This document shows, piece after piece, positions 47,101 through 55,100 of a stretch of DNA of 64,000 bases. Position 1 is the stretch's first letter. Each line of letters starts with the position of its first letter. Origin of the DNA: Variovorax sp. PAMC 28711. Its GTDB lineage: Bacteria; Pseudomonadota; Gammaproteobacteria; Burkholderiales; Burkholderiaceae_C. Made by a program: the position numbers and the translations under genes. The notes below the pieces were generated by a model. It did no database searches and was not told the DNA's origin. It worked only from the letters and a program-made list of their open reading frames with translations. The stretch covers positions 1,975,001 through 2,039,000 of the forward strand of contig NZ_CP014517.1 in NCBI RefSeq assembly GCF_001577265.1. The letters run 5' to 3'.

Positions 47101-47925
47101 ATGAAGCTCCAGTTGCTGTCGGATTTGCACATCGAATCCCATCCGCGCCTTCAGATCGCACCCGCGCCCGGTGCCGACTGGCTGGTGCTGGCCGGCGACA
47201 TCGGCTCCTACCAGGCCGGCTCCCGCCTGACCGAACCCGACTTCGGACTCACCCGTTTTTCGCCGCGCCACGGCTGGCCGACGCCGGTGCTTTTCGTTCC
47301 CGGCAACCACGAATACGACAACGCCGACTTCGACGCCACGCACGCCCGCCTGCGTTCGGTGTGCGAGGCGCTGGACATCGTCTGGCTGGAACGCGAGACG
47401 CTGGTGGTCGATGGCGTGCGCTTCGTCGGCACCACGCTTTGGGCCGATTTCGACGCGCTGGTCGCGCCGTCCGATACCCTCGGGGAAGCGCTCAAGAAGC
47501 GCGGCAAGGCGATGCGCGCGGCCAACTTCTACCTGCAGAAAATGGGCACGCTGCGAGCGGGCCAACCCTTCCTCGCCGAAACCCAACGGGAGCACTCACT
47601 CACGTGTGAAGCATGGTTGAGAAACGCTTTGGCGCCGCCGTTCGACGGCCCCACCGTGGTCGTCACTCACTTCGCGCCGAGCCTGGCGAGCGCCGATCCG
47701 CGCTACGGGTTGTCGCCCGGAACCGCCGGCTTCTGCAATTCGCTCGACGACCTGTTGCCCCGGGCCGACCTCTGGCTGCACGGTCATCTGCATTGCGCAT
47801 TCGACTATGTGAAGGACGGCTGCCGCGTCGTCGCGAACCCGCTCGGCTACCGCGCCAAGGGCGAGCAGGACGCTTTCCGGCCCGACATGCTGGTCAGCGT
47901 GCCGCCAGCCCGTCGAAGCAGGTAG
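47101..47925 (+). CDS. Calcineurin-like metallophosphoesterase
   Basis: The protein has 274 residues. The metal motifs are in order: LLSDLHIESHPR (DxH), LVLAGDIGSY (GD), VPGNHEYDN (GNHE), VVVTHFAPS and LHGHLHCAFDY (GHxH). These are the marks of a two-metal phosphoesterase. The substrate cannot be told. Its 3' end overlaps the convergent tetR-like gene by 32 bases. Confidence 0.92.
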   Translation: MKLQLLSDLHIESHPRLQIAPAPGADWLVLAGDIGSYQAGSRLTEPDFGLTRFSPRHGWPTPVLFVPGNHEYDNADFDATHARLRSVCEALDIVWLERETLVVDGVRFVGTTLWADFDALVAPSDTLGEALKKRGKAMRAANFYLQKMGTLRAGQPFLAETQREHSLTCEAWLRNALAPPFDGPTVVVTHFAPSLASADPRYGLSPGTAGFCNSLDDLLPRADLWLHGHLHCAFDYVKDGCRVVANPLGYRAKGEQDAFRPDMLVSVPPARRSR

Positions 47926-48520
47926 CGAGCACCATTTCGACGATTTGCTCGTCGGTGTACTTTTCGCTGCCCTTCAGGAATTCGAGCACCGGGTCGCAGG
48001 CCCGCGCGAACAGCGTGTAGAGGATCGCGATGGCCGGCAGGCGCGAGCTGACGCTGCCGTCTTTTTGCGCCGCCTGGATCCAGCCGCCCAGCTTGTCGCT
48101 GACCGTGACGAGCAGGTCGATGTAGGCGCGGTTCTTCATGAGCGTGGCGCGCAGCGACGAACTCTGGTGCGGCAGCGACGGCATCTCACCGGCCAGCTGC
48201 ACTTCCATGGTCCAGCGGGCGACCGCACGGAGCTTGTCGACCGGCGGCGTTTCTACCGGCAATGCCTTCATAAAATCCAGCGCACGCTGCAGGATGCGCA
48301 CCATCGCGGCGGCGGCCAGGTCTTCCTTGCTGGGAAAGTGCTTGTAGAGGCTGGCCTTGGCGATGCCGACCGAGGCCGCCACTTCGTCGACCGTCATGGC
48401 TTCGAAGCCTTTTTCGGCCAGCAGGCGGTTCACCGTCGAGACGATCGCCTCCTCGCGGGCGACGAGCATCTGCTCCTTGAAAGACAGCTTGATGGCGGGC
48501 GGCGTGGCAACGGTGTTCAT
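47894..48520 (-). CDS. TetR-family transcriptional regulator
   Basis: The protein has 208 residues. The N-terminal helix-turn-helix reads IVSTVNRLLAEKGFEAMTVDEVAASVGIAKASLYKHFPSKEDL (read in parts), as in TetR proteins. The C-terminal ligand domain is not specific. No divergent target gene is adjacent: upstream lies the end of phoD, 91 bases away and on the same strand. Its regulon is not predictable from context. Confidence 0.92.
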   Translation of the reverse strand: MNTVATPPAIKLSFKEQMLVAREEAIVSTVNRLLAEKGFEAMTVDEVAASVGIAKASLYKHFPSKEDLAAAAMVRILQRALDFMKALPVETPPVDKLRAVARWTMEVQLAGEMPSLPHQSSSLRATLMKNRAYIDLLVTVSDKLGGWIQAAQKDGSVSSRLPAIAILYTLFARACDPVLEFLKGSEKYTDEQIVEMVLATCFDGLAAR

Positions 48521-48611
48521 GCACCGATTCTAGCCAGCACCGTCACCGAAAAGACGGATCGCCTGCGGAGATACCGATCAGTCGCGACCGAAACGAACGA
48601 GTTGCCCTTGC

Positions 48612-50195
48612 TCAGGCCGACTCGATTCCCGCGCGGCCAGCCTGGACCGCGAATGTCGCCTGCGTCCCGAACACCGCGTTCGCGGCCACCGGATGCGGGG
48701 TCGTGCGCATCTCGCAACGCAGCGCGTCGGCGGTGATGTCGAGCAGCGCCCAGCCGCGTTCGTCACCGCGCGCGTGCAGCACGTCCGGGTTGTCGCGCCG
48801 CATGCGCGCCATCGCGCCCTGGCTCGCGCCGCGCGAGGTGAGCGAGCCGCCGACCAGCTCGCTCGCGACGATGGGCGATGCCACATCGTTCGGCACCATG
48901 CGCAGGTTGGCGGCGGCGTGCCGGTGCACATCACCGCCAAGCGACACGACGTTCGCGATACCGGCGTCCGCGACGCCCTGCAACAGGCGCCGGCGCGCGG
49001 CCGGATAGCCGTCCCAGCCGTCGGTCCAGGTCTGGCGGCCGTCGGGCGTGTCGATGCCGGTCGCGCTCACCTGCGTCGGGTTGCCCAGCAGCTTCCAGCG
49101 CCCGGTCGCGCCCTTCAGGCCTTGCGCCAGCCACTGTTCCTGTTCGGCGCCGAGCATCGTGCGCGACGCGTCCTGCAGTTCGGCGCACGCCGCCACGCTG
49201 CGGCCGACGTCGCGCTGCGGGTCGGGGCACGCGTGGTGGCTGCGATGCTGGCGCGTGTCCAGCGTCCACAGGTCGGCGAGCCGGCCCCAGGCGAAGCGGT
49301 CGTGGATGCGCATCGTCGGGCCCTGCGGTGGCACCGCCAGCGGCAGGTGCTCGAAATACGCGCGGTAGGCCGCGGCACGGCGCTGCAGGAAACGCGCGGG
49401 ATCGGTCCAGGCCGGATCGCGGTCGTCGGCGTAGTCGTTCACCACCTCGTGGTCGTCCAGCGTGACGATCCACGGGTGCGCCGCATGCGCGGCCTGCAGG
49501 TCGGCGTCGCTCTTGTAGAGCGCATGGCGAGCACGGTACTGCGCGAGCGTGTGCGGCGTTGAACTGCCGTGGGTGCGGCCGGTCTGCGCGGTGTACGCGG
49601 GGCTGCTGCCTTCGTAGATGTAGTCGCCGACGAAGAGCACGACGTCGACATCGCGCTGCGCGATCTCCCGGTGCGCCGCGAAGAAGCCCTGCTCCCAATG
49701 CTGGCAGGACGCGAGCGCGATGCGCAAGCGCGCGACCTCGGCGCCGGCCGCCGGCGCGGTGCGCGTGCGGCCCGTCGTGCTGACCGCGCCGCCGCAGCTG
49801 AAGCGGTACCAGTACGGCCGGCCCGGCGCCAGGCCCTCGACTTTCACGCGCACGCTGTGCCCGAGCGATGGCCAGGCCATGAGATCGCCGTTGCGCACCG
49901 GTCGGCGCAGTGCTTCGTCGCCGAAGAGCTCGTAGCGCACGGGGCATCCGGCATCGGCGTTCCAGCCCGGCTCGGCCGCCGCATCGGGCGCCAGGCGCGT
50001 CCACAGCACGACGCTGTCGGGCCGCGGCTGCCCGCTCGCCACGCCGAGCGTGAAAGGATTGCGCTGCCAGCGCGGTGCGCCATCGGCCCGAGCCAGCGGC
50101 GCGCCGCTCCAGGCGCCGAGCGCCAGCCAGAGGGCGGTGCGGTTCAGGTCGCGGCGGCGCAGGCCGGGCGTTGGCGGCAAGGGACCGGTCCTCAT
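48612..50195 (-). CDS. phoD: PhoD-family alkaline phosphatase/phosphodiesterase
   Basis: The protein has 527 residues from the ATG at 50195, which overlaps the yihY stop. The start LRRRDLNRTALWLALGAW resembles a Tat signal, as in other PhoD enzymes. The N-terminal Fn3-like domain has PFTLGVASGQPRPDSVVLWTRLA. The phosphatase part has LASCQHWEQGFF, LFVGDYIYEG, TLDDHEVVNDYADD and SLGGDVHRHA as metal and active-site blocks. It should release phosphate from phosphodiesters in the periplasm, with Ca and Fe as in known PhoD. Confidence 0.93.
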   Translation of the reverse strand: MRTGPLPPTPGLRRRDLNRTALWLALGAWSGAPLARADGAPRWQRNPFTLGVASGQPRPDSVVLWTRLAPDAAAEPGWNADAGCPVRYELFGDEALRRPVRNGDLMAWPSLGHSVRVKVEGLAPGRPYWYRFSCGGAVSTTGRTRTAPAAGAEVARLRIALASCQHWEQGFFAAHREIAQRDVDVVLFVGDYIYEGSSPAYTAQTGRTHGSSTPHTLAQYRARHALYKSDADLQAAHAAHPWIVTLDDHEVVNDYADDRDPAWTDPARFLQRRAAAYRAYFEHLPLAVPPQGPTMRIHDRFAWGRLADLWTLDTRQHRSHHACPDPQRDVGRSVAACAELQDASRTMLGAEQEQWLAQGLKGATGRWKLLGNPTQVSATGIDTPDGRQTWTDGWDGYPAARRRLLQGVADAGIANVVSLGGDVHRHAAANLRMVPNDVASPIVASELVGGSLTSRGASQGAMARMRRDNPDVLHARGDERGWALLDITADALRCEMRTTPHPVAANAVFGTQATFAVQAGRAGIESA

Positions 50196-51097
50196 TTCGT
50201 GCGTTGCGCGTCCGGCCCGTCGACCGGCGGCACCAGCTTGCTGTGCAGCACGCCGTTGACTTCGGCGCCCAAAATCAGGGTGGTCGCGCTGATGTACAGA
50301 AATACCAGCGTCGCGACGGCGCCGGCGAAGCTGCCGTACACCAGCGCGAGTTTGCCGGCGGTGCGCAGCGTGTACGACAGCGTGGCGGCGGTCCCGACCC
50401 ACATCGCGGCTCCGATCAGGGCACCCGGCATCACGGTGGCGAGCCGCTGGCGGACGTCCGGCAACCAGCCGTAGAGCAGCGCGTACAGCGTGGTGAGCAC
50501 GATGAAAGCGAGGCCGTACCGCACGCTGTTGTTGAGCCAGAGCGTCTCGCGGCCGGCGCCGACATTGCTCTCAAGCAGCCCCCAGAGGTAAGGCATCACG
50601 ATCACCGAGCTGAACGCCACCAGTACGCCGCCGCCCACGATCACCGTGAACAGCGTGACCTTGATGCGCGCTTTCCAGAACGGCAGGCCGCGCTCGATGC
50701 CGTAAGAGCGGTTCAGCGCACCGCGCACCGCCTGCATGCCCGACGACGCGGTCCACAAGGTCACGACCAGGCCGATGGCCAGCAGCGCCTGGTTGCGCTG
50801 CGCCAGCACCTGGTCGATGACCGGCTGCATCGCCTCGCGCACCACCGGCGGCGCATACCCCATGACCCGGCCGGCCAGCGCCGCGGCATCGCCGGGCTGC
50901 CCGATGTAGGCGGCGGCTGCCGACATCAGGATCAGCAACGGAAACATGGCGAGCACCGACGAGAACGCCAGGCTGCCGGCTTGGTTGGCGCTCTGGTGCA
51001 TCACGTAGTTGCGGACGGCCAGCAGCAGCACGCCGAGGCCCGGTGCGTTCAAGGCCGCGCGTTGCACGCGATGCCAGCGTTCGAGGAGTTGCTTCAT
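50192..51097 (-). CDS. YihY/BrkB-family membrane protein
   Basis: The protein has 301 residues. Six predicted helices are seen, with the YihY markers NQAGSLAFSSVLAMFPLLILM near the start, LWTASSGMQAVRGALNRSYG in the middle and YGSFAGAVATLVFLYISATTLILGAEVN at the end. This family was once named ribonuclease BN in error; its role is unknown. It overlaps phoD downstream by ATGA and starts 35 bases after the selB stop. Confidence 0.92.
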   Translation of the reverse strand: MKQLLERWHRVQRAALNAPGLGVLLLAVRNYVMHQSANQAGSLAFSSVLAMFPLLILMSAAAAYIGQPGDAAALAGRVMGYAPPVVREAMQPVIDQVLAQRNQALLAIGLVVTLWTASSGMQAVRGALNRSYGIERGLPFWKARIKVTLFTVIVGGGVLVAFSSVIVMPYLWGLLESNVGAGRETLWLNNSVRYGLAFIVLTTLYALLYGWLPDVRQRLATVMPGALIGAAMWVGTAATLSYTLRTAGKLALVYGSFAGAVATLVFLYISATTLILGAEVNGVLHSKLVPPVDGPDAQRTK

Positions 51098-51132
51098 GAT
51101 TTGGCGCGCACCCTAGCACGACGGCCGAACGT

Positions 51133-53028
51133 TCAGCGGTCGGCGAGGCGCCCGATGCCGTCGAAGCGGGTGACGCCTTCGCGGTCGAGGAATTCGAGCA
51201 CCTGTACCGTCAGGTTGCGGCCGATGCCGGTGCGATCGCGGTAGGCCGCCGCAACGAAGCCCGACGCCGATTCCGCAGACAGCGCCTGTGCATGCACGAT
51301 GAGCCCTGCCACCGTCTCTGGCAGGTAGAAGCGATTCGGCGCCACGCGCACGAGCACGCCGAGGCGATGGGCCCGCAACAGAAAATCGAGCAGTTCGGGC
51401 TGCGGCAACGCCAATGCGGCAGCCAACTCGCCGACGATGGGCGGGCGCAAGCCCGCCGGCTGCAACAACGCGGACGTGCGTGCAAGGAGCGCGCTGTCGA
51501 CGTCGGACAGCGTGGCGCGGTGATCGGGCAGCCGGTGGCGCAGACCTTCGCGCGCCACGGAGCCGTCGTGCACCGCGGCGGCCAGCGCGGCCTGCAGCAG
51601 ATGCGGCGCGCGGCGCAGGCCCAGCGCCTGGGCCAACTCCGATGCGGTGCAGCCGACGCTGTCGGGCTGCGCGAGATGGCTTCGGCCCAGTGCCGCGCAC
51701 ACGCCATCGCGCAGGGCCCGCCAGTGCGCAGGCGACAGCGCGATGCGTTTGCCGTCGCACGCCACGGCATGCAGGCCTTGGAGGGACGCGGTATCGAGCC
51801 CCGTCAGGTTGCGTGCCAGCAGGAAGCGATCCAGGTCGATGCCGTGCGGCTCGCCGTCGAGCAACGCCGCCAGCGCAGCGGGAGCATCGGGGCGCGCCAG
51901 CGCAGCCAGTGCGCTGCGACGGGCCGGCGTCGCGCGGCCACGCGCCGGCGCGAACGGATCGATGACGCGTCCGCCCGCCACCGTGCGGTTCGCCGCGGGT
52001 TCCCGCAAGATGAAACGGTCGCCGTGCAACGCGGCGATCGGTCGGTCGAGCACCAGCTGCGCGACAACCGGCCCGCGGGTCGGCACCGGCGCATCGAGCA
52101 CCACGAGCCGCGCGTTGAGGGCGGCCGCGCCGATGTGCAGCTGCAGCACCGTGCGTTGCAGCGCGGCGGGGAGCAGTGCGGGAATCGGCCCGCCGAGAAC
52201 GTCGAGCTGCACGTCGAGCCGATCGGTCGGCGCGTGCACGGGTGCCGCGACGACCCAGTCGCCGCGCACCGGCGCGGCATCCTTGAGATCGCTGCCCGCC
52301 AGGTTCAGCGATGCGCGCTGGCCTGCGACGGCCTCGGCCGCGGGGCGGTCCTGCGCGTGGAGGGCGCGCACGCGGGCCGGCGTGCCGCGCGGCGACACGG
52401 TCACCAGATCGCCCACGCGCACGGTGCCCGAGAGCACCGCGCCGGTCACGACGCGGCCGGCGCCGGTGAGCGTGAAGCTGCGGTCGACCGCCATGCGGAA
52501 ATGGCCGGTGGGCGCACGCGCGGCCCACGACTGCGCCAACTCGGCCAGGTGCTGGCGCAGCGCCGGCACGCCGGCGCCGGTGGTCGCGGCAAGCCGGAAC
52601 ACCGGCGCGCCCTGAAATGGCCCGTCGTGCAGCAGCGCCGCGATCTCGCGTTCCGCTGCTGCCACGCGTGCCGCGGAAACACGGTCAATCTTGGTGAGCG
52701 CCACCACGCAGCGCGGCACGCCGAGCAGTTGCAGGATGCCCAGGTGTTCGAGCGTCTGCGGCATCGGCCCGTCGTCGGCGGCGACGACCAGCAGCGCGAG
52801 GTCGACACACGCCACCCCGGCCAGCATGTTGCGGATGAAGCGCTCGTGACCCGGCACGTCGACGAAGCCGACGGGCGACGCAAGGCCGAAATCGGCATAC
52901 GCGAAGCCGATGTCGATCGACATGCCGCGGCGCTTCTCTTCTTCGAGCCGGTCGGTGTCAACGTCGGTGAGCGCCTTGACCAGGCTCGTCTTGCCGTGGT
53001 CGACATGGCCCGCTGCCGCGACGATCAC
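51133..53028 (-). CDS. selB: Selenocysteine-specific translation elongation factor SelB
   Basis: The protein has 631 residues, near the E. coli length of 614, and starts with GTG at 53028. The GTPase motifs are AAAGHVDHGKTSL (G1), DIGFAYADFG (G2), VDVPGHERFIRNMLAGV (G3) and ALTKIDRV (G4). Domains II and III and C-terminal winged helices follow, the last ending with the IGRNLTVQVLEFLDREGVTRFDGIGRL pattern that binds SECIS RNA. It delivers Sec-tRNA at UGA codons with a SECIS hairpin. The gene follows a UGSC selenoprotein by 18 bases. No selA, selC or selD is in the window. Confidence 0.96.
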   Translation of the reverse strand: MIVAAAGHVDHGKTSLVKALTDVDTDRLEEEKRRGMSIDIGFAYADFGLASPVGFVDVPGHERFIRNMLAGVACVDLALLVVAADDGPMPQTLEHLGILQLLGVPRCVVALTKIDRVSAARVAAAEREIAALLHDGPFQGAPVFRLAATTGAGVPALRQHLAELAQSWAARAPTGHFRMAVDRSFTLTGAGRVVTGAVLSGTVRVGDLVTVSPRGTPARVRALHAQDRPAAEAVAGQRASLNLAGSDLKDAAPVRGDWVVAAPVHAPTDRLDVQLDVLGGPIPALLPAALQRTVLQLHIGAAALNARLVVLDAPVPTRGPVVAQLVLDRPIAALHGDRFILREPAANRTVAGGRVIDPFAPARGRATPARRSALAALARPDAPAALAALLDGEPHGIDLDRFLLARNLTGLDTASLQGLHAVACDGKRIALSPAHWRALRDGVCAALGRSHLAQPDSVGCTASELAQALGLRRAPHLLQAALAAAVHDGSVAREGLRHRLPDHRATLSDVDSALLARTSALLQPAGLRPPIVGELAAALALPQPELLDFLLRAHRLGVLVRVAPNRFYLPETVAGLIVHAQALSAESASGFVAAAYRDRTGIGRNLTVQVLEFLDREGVTRFDGIGRLADR

Positions 53029-53046
53029 GGGCCACCGCCCGCGCGC

Positions 53047-53571
53047 TCAGGGCGCGAGCAGGCGCTGCAGGATTTCCGGCAACGCAGCGTCGGCGAGGGC
53101 ACGCAGCTCATCGTTGCGCCGGTCCTGGATCGGATGCGCGACGAACACCATCGCCGGCGACAGCCCGAGGGCTTTCGCCTGCAGGGCCGCCGCCTCCACG
53201 AACTCGCCGGACGCCACGCCCACACCGGGAATGCCACGCGATTCAAGGTCCACGATGTCATGCATACAGCACGACGTGCAGGACCCTCAATCGGCCAGGC
53301 CTTCGACGACCAGCTGGCATTCGGCCGCGATCTGATGACGCAGCGCGGTCGGCGCGGGCCGGGTGAAGGTGGGCTTGCGGTACCGCTTCACCTCGATGCC
53401 GCGCGCGTCCAGCAGTTCGTGCAGCCGGTCAAGGAAGACATCGCCGCGCGACTTCGAGATGTCGAGCAGGCCGACGGTGAGCCCGTCGAAGCTGGCCGGT
53501 CGCGCCGCCAGGGCGCGCCCGGCAGCGGCGCGCTCCGACGTCGGGTCCAGCAGCGTGTGCGTGGGATTCAT
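53047..53571 (-). CDS. UGSC-family selenoprotein, read through an in-frame TGA (Sec95)
   Basis: The frame from the ATG at 53571 is 174 residues when the TGA at 53289-53287 is read as selenocysteine at position 95. The codons are TGA GGG TCC TGC, giving Sec-Gly-Ser-Cys, which names the UGSC family. Cysteines also follow at 101 and 102. The part before (LTVGLLDISKSRGDVFLDRL, then ECQLVVEGLAD) and the part after (MHDIVDLESRGIPGVGVASG, then LGLSPAMVFVAHPIQDR) read as one alpha/beta protein. A SECIS-like hairpin lies 11 bases after TGA and selB lies next to the gene. The family function is unknown; Sec-x-x-Cys suggests redox chemistry. The start overlaps the stop of the thioredoxin-fold gene (ATGA). 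Confidence 0.9.
53257..53275 (-). promoter_or_regulatory. SECIS-like hairpin for Sec95
   Basis: On the minus strand GTCGTGCTGTATGCATGAC folds into a 7-pair stem (GTCGTGC with GCATGAC, one G-U pair) and a five-base loop TGTAT. The loop contains the GU that bacterial SelB recognises. The GU lies 19 bases after the TGA, within the range described for bacterial SECIS elements. It is part of the coding sequence. The fold was made by eye. Confidence 0.75.
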
Positions 53572-55004
53572 GAAGTGATCTCCTTGGAAACCGGGGTGGA
53601 ACCGGTGGCGCCCGAGGCGGCCCAACCGGCGATGACCGCCGAAAACAGGCCGGCGGTGCCGCCGGCGCGAACGATGAGAAGGCCGCCGGGCCTGAACTTG
53701 GGCACCATCGTGCCGGCAAGAGATGCTGGCAGCCCTTCGGCGATGCCGCCCACGCCCGCGAGCATGTCGTCGGCCGGCGAGAGAAGCAGCGCGTCGAGCT
53801 CGGCGCGCAGGCGCGCCTTCGACCAGCCCGCGTCGATGAACACGCGCGCGTGCTCGGGCGACACGACGAGCACTGCGTCGCCCGCCATCGCGAGCTTCGG
53901 ATGGTCGACGCTGCGCAGGCACAGCGCGAAGCTGCGGGCGAGCGATTCGGGCTCACGCGATTTCTGGTCGACGATGCCCTGCACGCCTTCGGCGGCGAAC
54001 AGCGTCACGACAGAGGCATCGGGCGCGAAGCCGCGTTCGACCGCGAGCGATTCCCAGCCGGGCGTTTCGGCCTCGGCGAAGCAGAAGGTGTACTTGCCCG
54101 GCGTGCCGAGCGTGGCGCGGTCGACCTCGCCGGGACGTCCGCCGCCGACGTTGCGGATGACCAGCTGCAGCGCGCGCCCGATCGTGGCGTTCGCGCGGCT
54201 GCCCTGGCCCAGCGCATTGACACCGGCGTTCAGGCCAACACTCGCCACCACCGGCCCGTTCACGATCACCATCGGCCCCGCGAACATCGTGGTGCAGAGC
54301 ACGCCGTGCATGCCGAATTCATCGATCAGCGCGGCCTCCACGGCGGCCAGCACCACCGGCAGGTACTCTGGCTTGCAGCCCGCCATGACGGCGTTGATGG
54401 CGACTTTCTCGACCGTGCAGGGTGCGAGGTCGGGCGGCACCTCGCCGATGCATTCGTCCGGCCGGCGCGTCGTGCCCTGCAGCATGCGCAGCACGCGCGC
54501 GGGCGTCGGCGGCACGACCGGCAGTCCGTCGGTCCAGCCACGATCGAAGCAGGCTTCCATCAAATCCTCGCCCTCGCCGATGTCGACCTGGCGCGCGACG
54601 AGGCCGGTGTCGCCGAAGCGCACGACCAGCTCTTCGGCGATGCCGGGGTCCAGCGTCTTCGAGCCGCAGCCCGGTCGCATCGGCGGCAGCGATTCGCCGA
54701 GGTCCGGACGGCCGCTGATGTCTTGCCAATCGCCGCGGTGCCAGCCGTAGGTGCGCGCGACTTCCAGGCCGTCCTTCATGCGGATGAGCGTCGGCACGAA
54801 CTCAATGCCGAGCCGGAAAGAGTGCTCGAGCGTCTCGTCGTAGACCTGCCCTGCAAGACCGGCGGCGTAGCGCGGGTCGTCCTGCACATACACGATCAGG
54901 GGCTCCGCACCGCTGGCCAGTTCGGCCAGCAACGGCTCGACCAGCGTGCAGGTCGGGCACTCGCGCTTGGCAACAACGATCAGGCCGTCGGGGAGGAATG
55001 TCAT
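53568..55004 (-). CDS. Thioredoxin-fold protein with a large C-terminal domain, partner of the UGSC selenoprotein
   Basis: The protein has 478 residues. Residues 1-105 look like a thioredoxin fold with CPTC at 16-19 (LIVVAKRECPTCTLVEPLLAEL) and a cis-Pro region EFVPTLIRM. The rest is a second domain beginning FDRGWTDGLPVVPPTPARVLRML, followed by AINAVMAGCKPEYLPVVLAAV, MFAGPMVIVNGP and GRALQLVIRNVGGG. Conserved-looking cysteines occur (DECIGE, APCTVE, MAGCKP, VLCTTM). I recall similar proteins beside UGSC genes but know no function. The stop overlaps the start of the selenoprotein, so the two are probably made together. Confidence 0.75.
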   Translation of the reverse strand: MTFLPDGLIVVAKRECPTCTLVEPLLAELASGAEPLIVYVQDDPRYAAGLAGQVYDETLEHSFRLGIEFVPTLIRMKDGLEVARTYGWHRGDWQDISGRPDLGESLPPMRPGCGSKTLDPGIAEELVVRFGDTGLVARQVDIGEGEDLMEACFDRGWTDGLPVVPPTPARVLRMLQGTTRRPDECIGEVPPDLAPCTVEKVAINAVMAGCKPEYLPVVLAAVEAALIDEFGMHGVLCTTMFAGPMVIVNGPVVASVGLNAGVNALGQGSRANATIGRALQLVIRNVGGGRPGEVDRATLGTPGKYTFCFAEAETPGWESLAVERGFAPDASVVTLFAAEGVQGIVDQKSREPESLARSFALCLRSVDHPKLAMAGDAVLVVSPEHARVFIDAGWSKARLRAELDALLLSPADDMLAGVGGIAEGLPASLAGTMVPKFRPGGLLIVRAGGTAGLFSAVIAGWAASGATGSTPVSKEITS

Positions 55005-55100
55005 GGAAAGAGTGGCGGTGATTCGCCGGCGCAGATGCTGTCACCCTCCGTGGGTGTGCGCCGTCGCGCGCGAGACAGGCCCGAAGGCGGTCCTTGGCAA

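Noticed and set aside
53269..53280. Smaller hairpin GCAC-GTC-GTGC directly after the TGA as the SECIS element
   Set aside because: Its stem is only four pairs, the loop has three bases and lies closer to the TGA than usual. The 7-pair stem at 53257-53275 fits better.
53287..53289. TGA as a true stop that separates two unrelated small genes
   Set aside because: Both sides are in one frame, the codons read Sec-Gly-Ser-Cys, a SECIS-like hairpin follows and selB is adjacent. A frameshift or sequencing error would not explain these together.
55005..55100. A selC (tRNA-Sec) gene near the selenium genes
   Set aside because: I looked for an acceptor stem, a TCA anticodon loop and a T-loop in the gaps around selB and found none.
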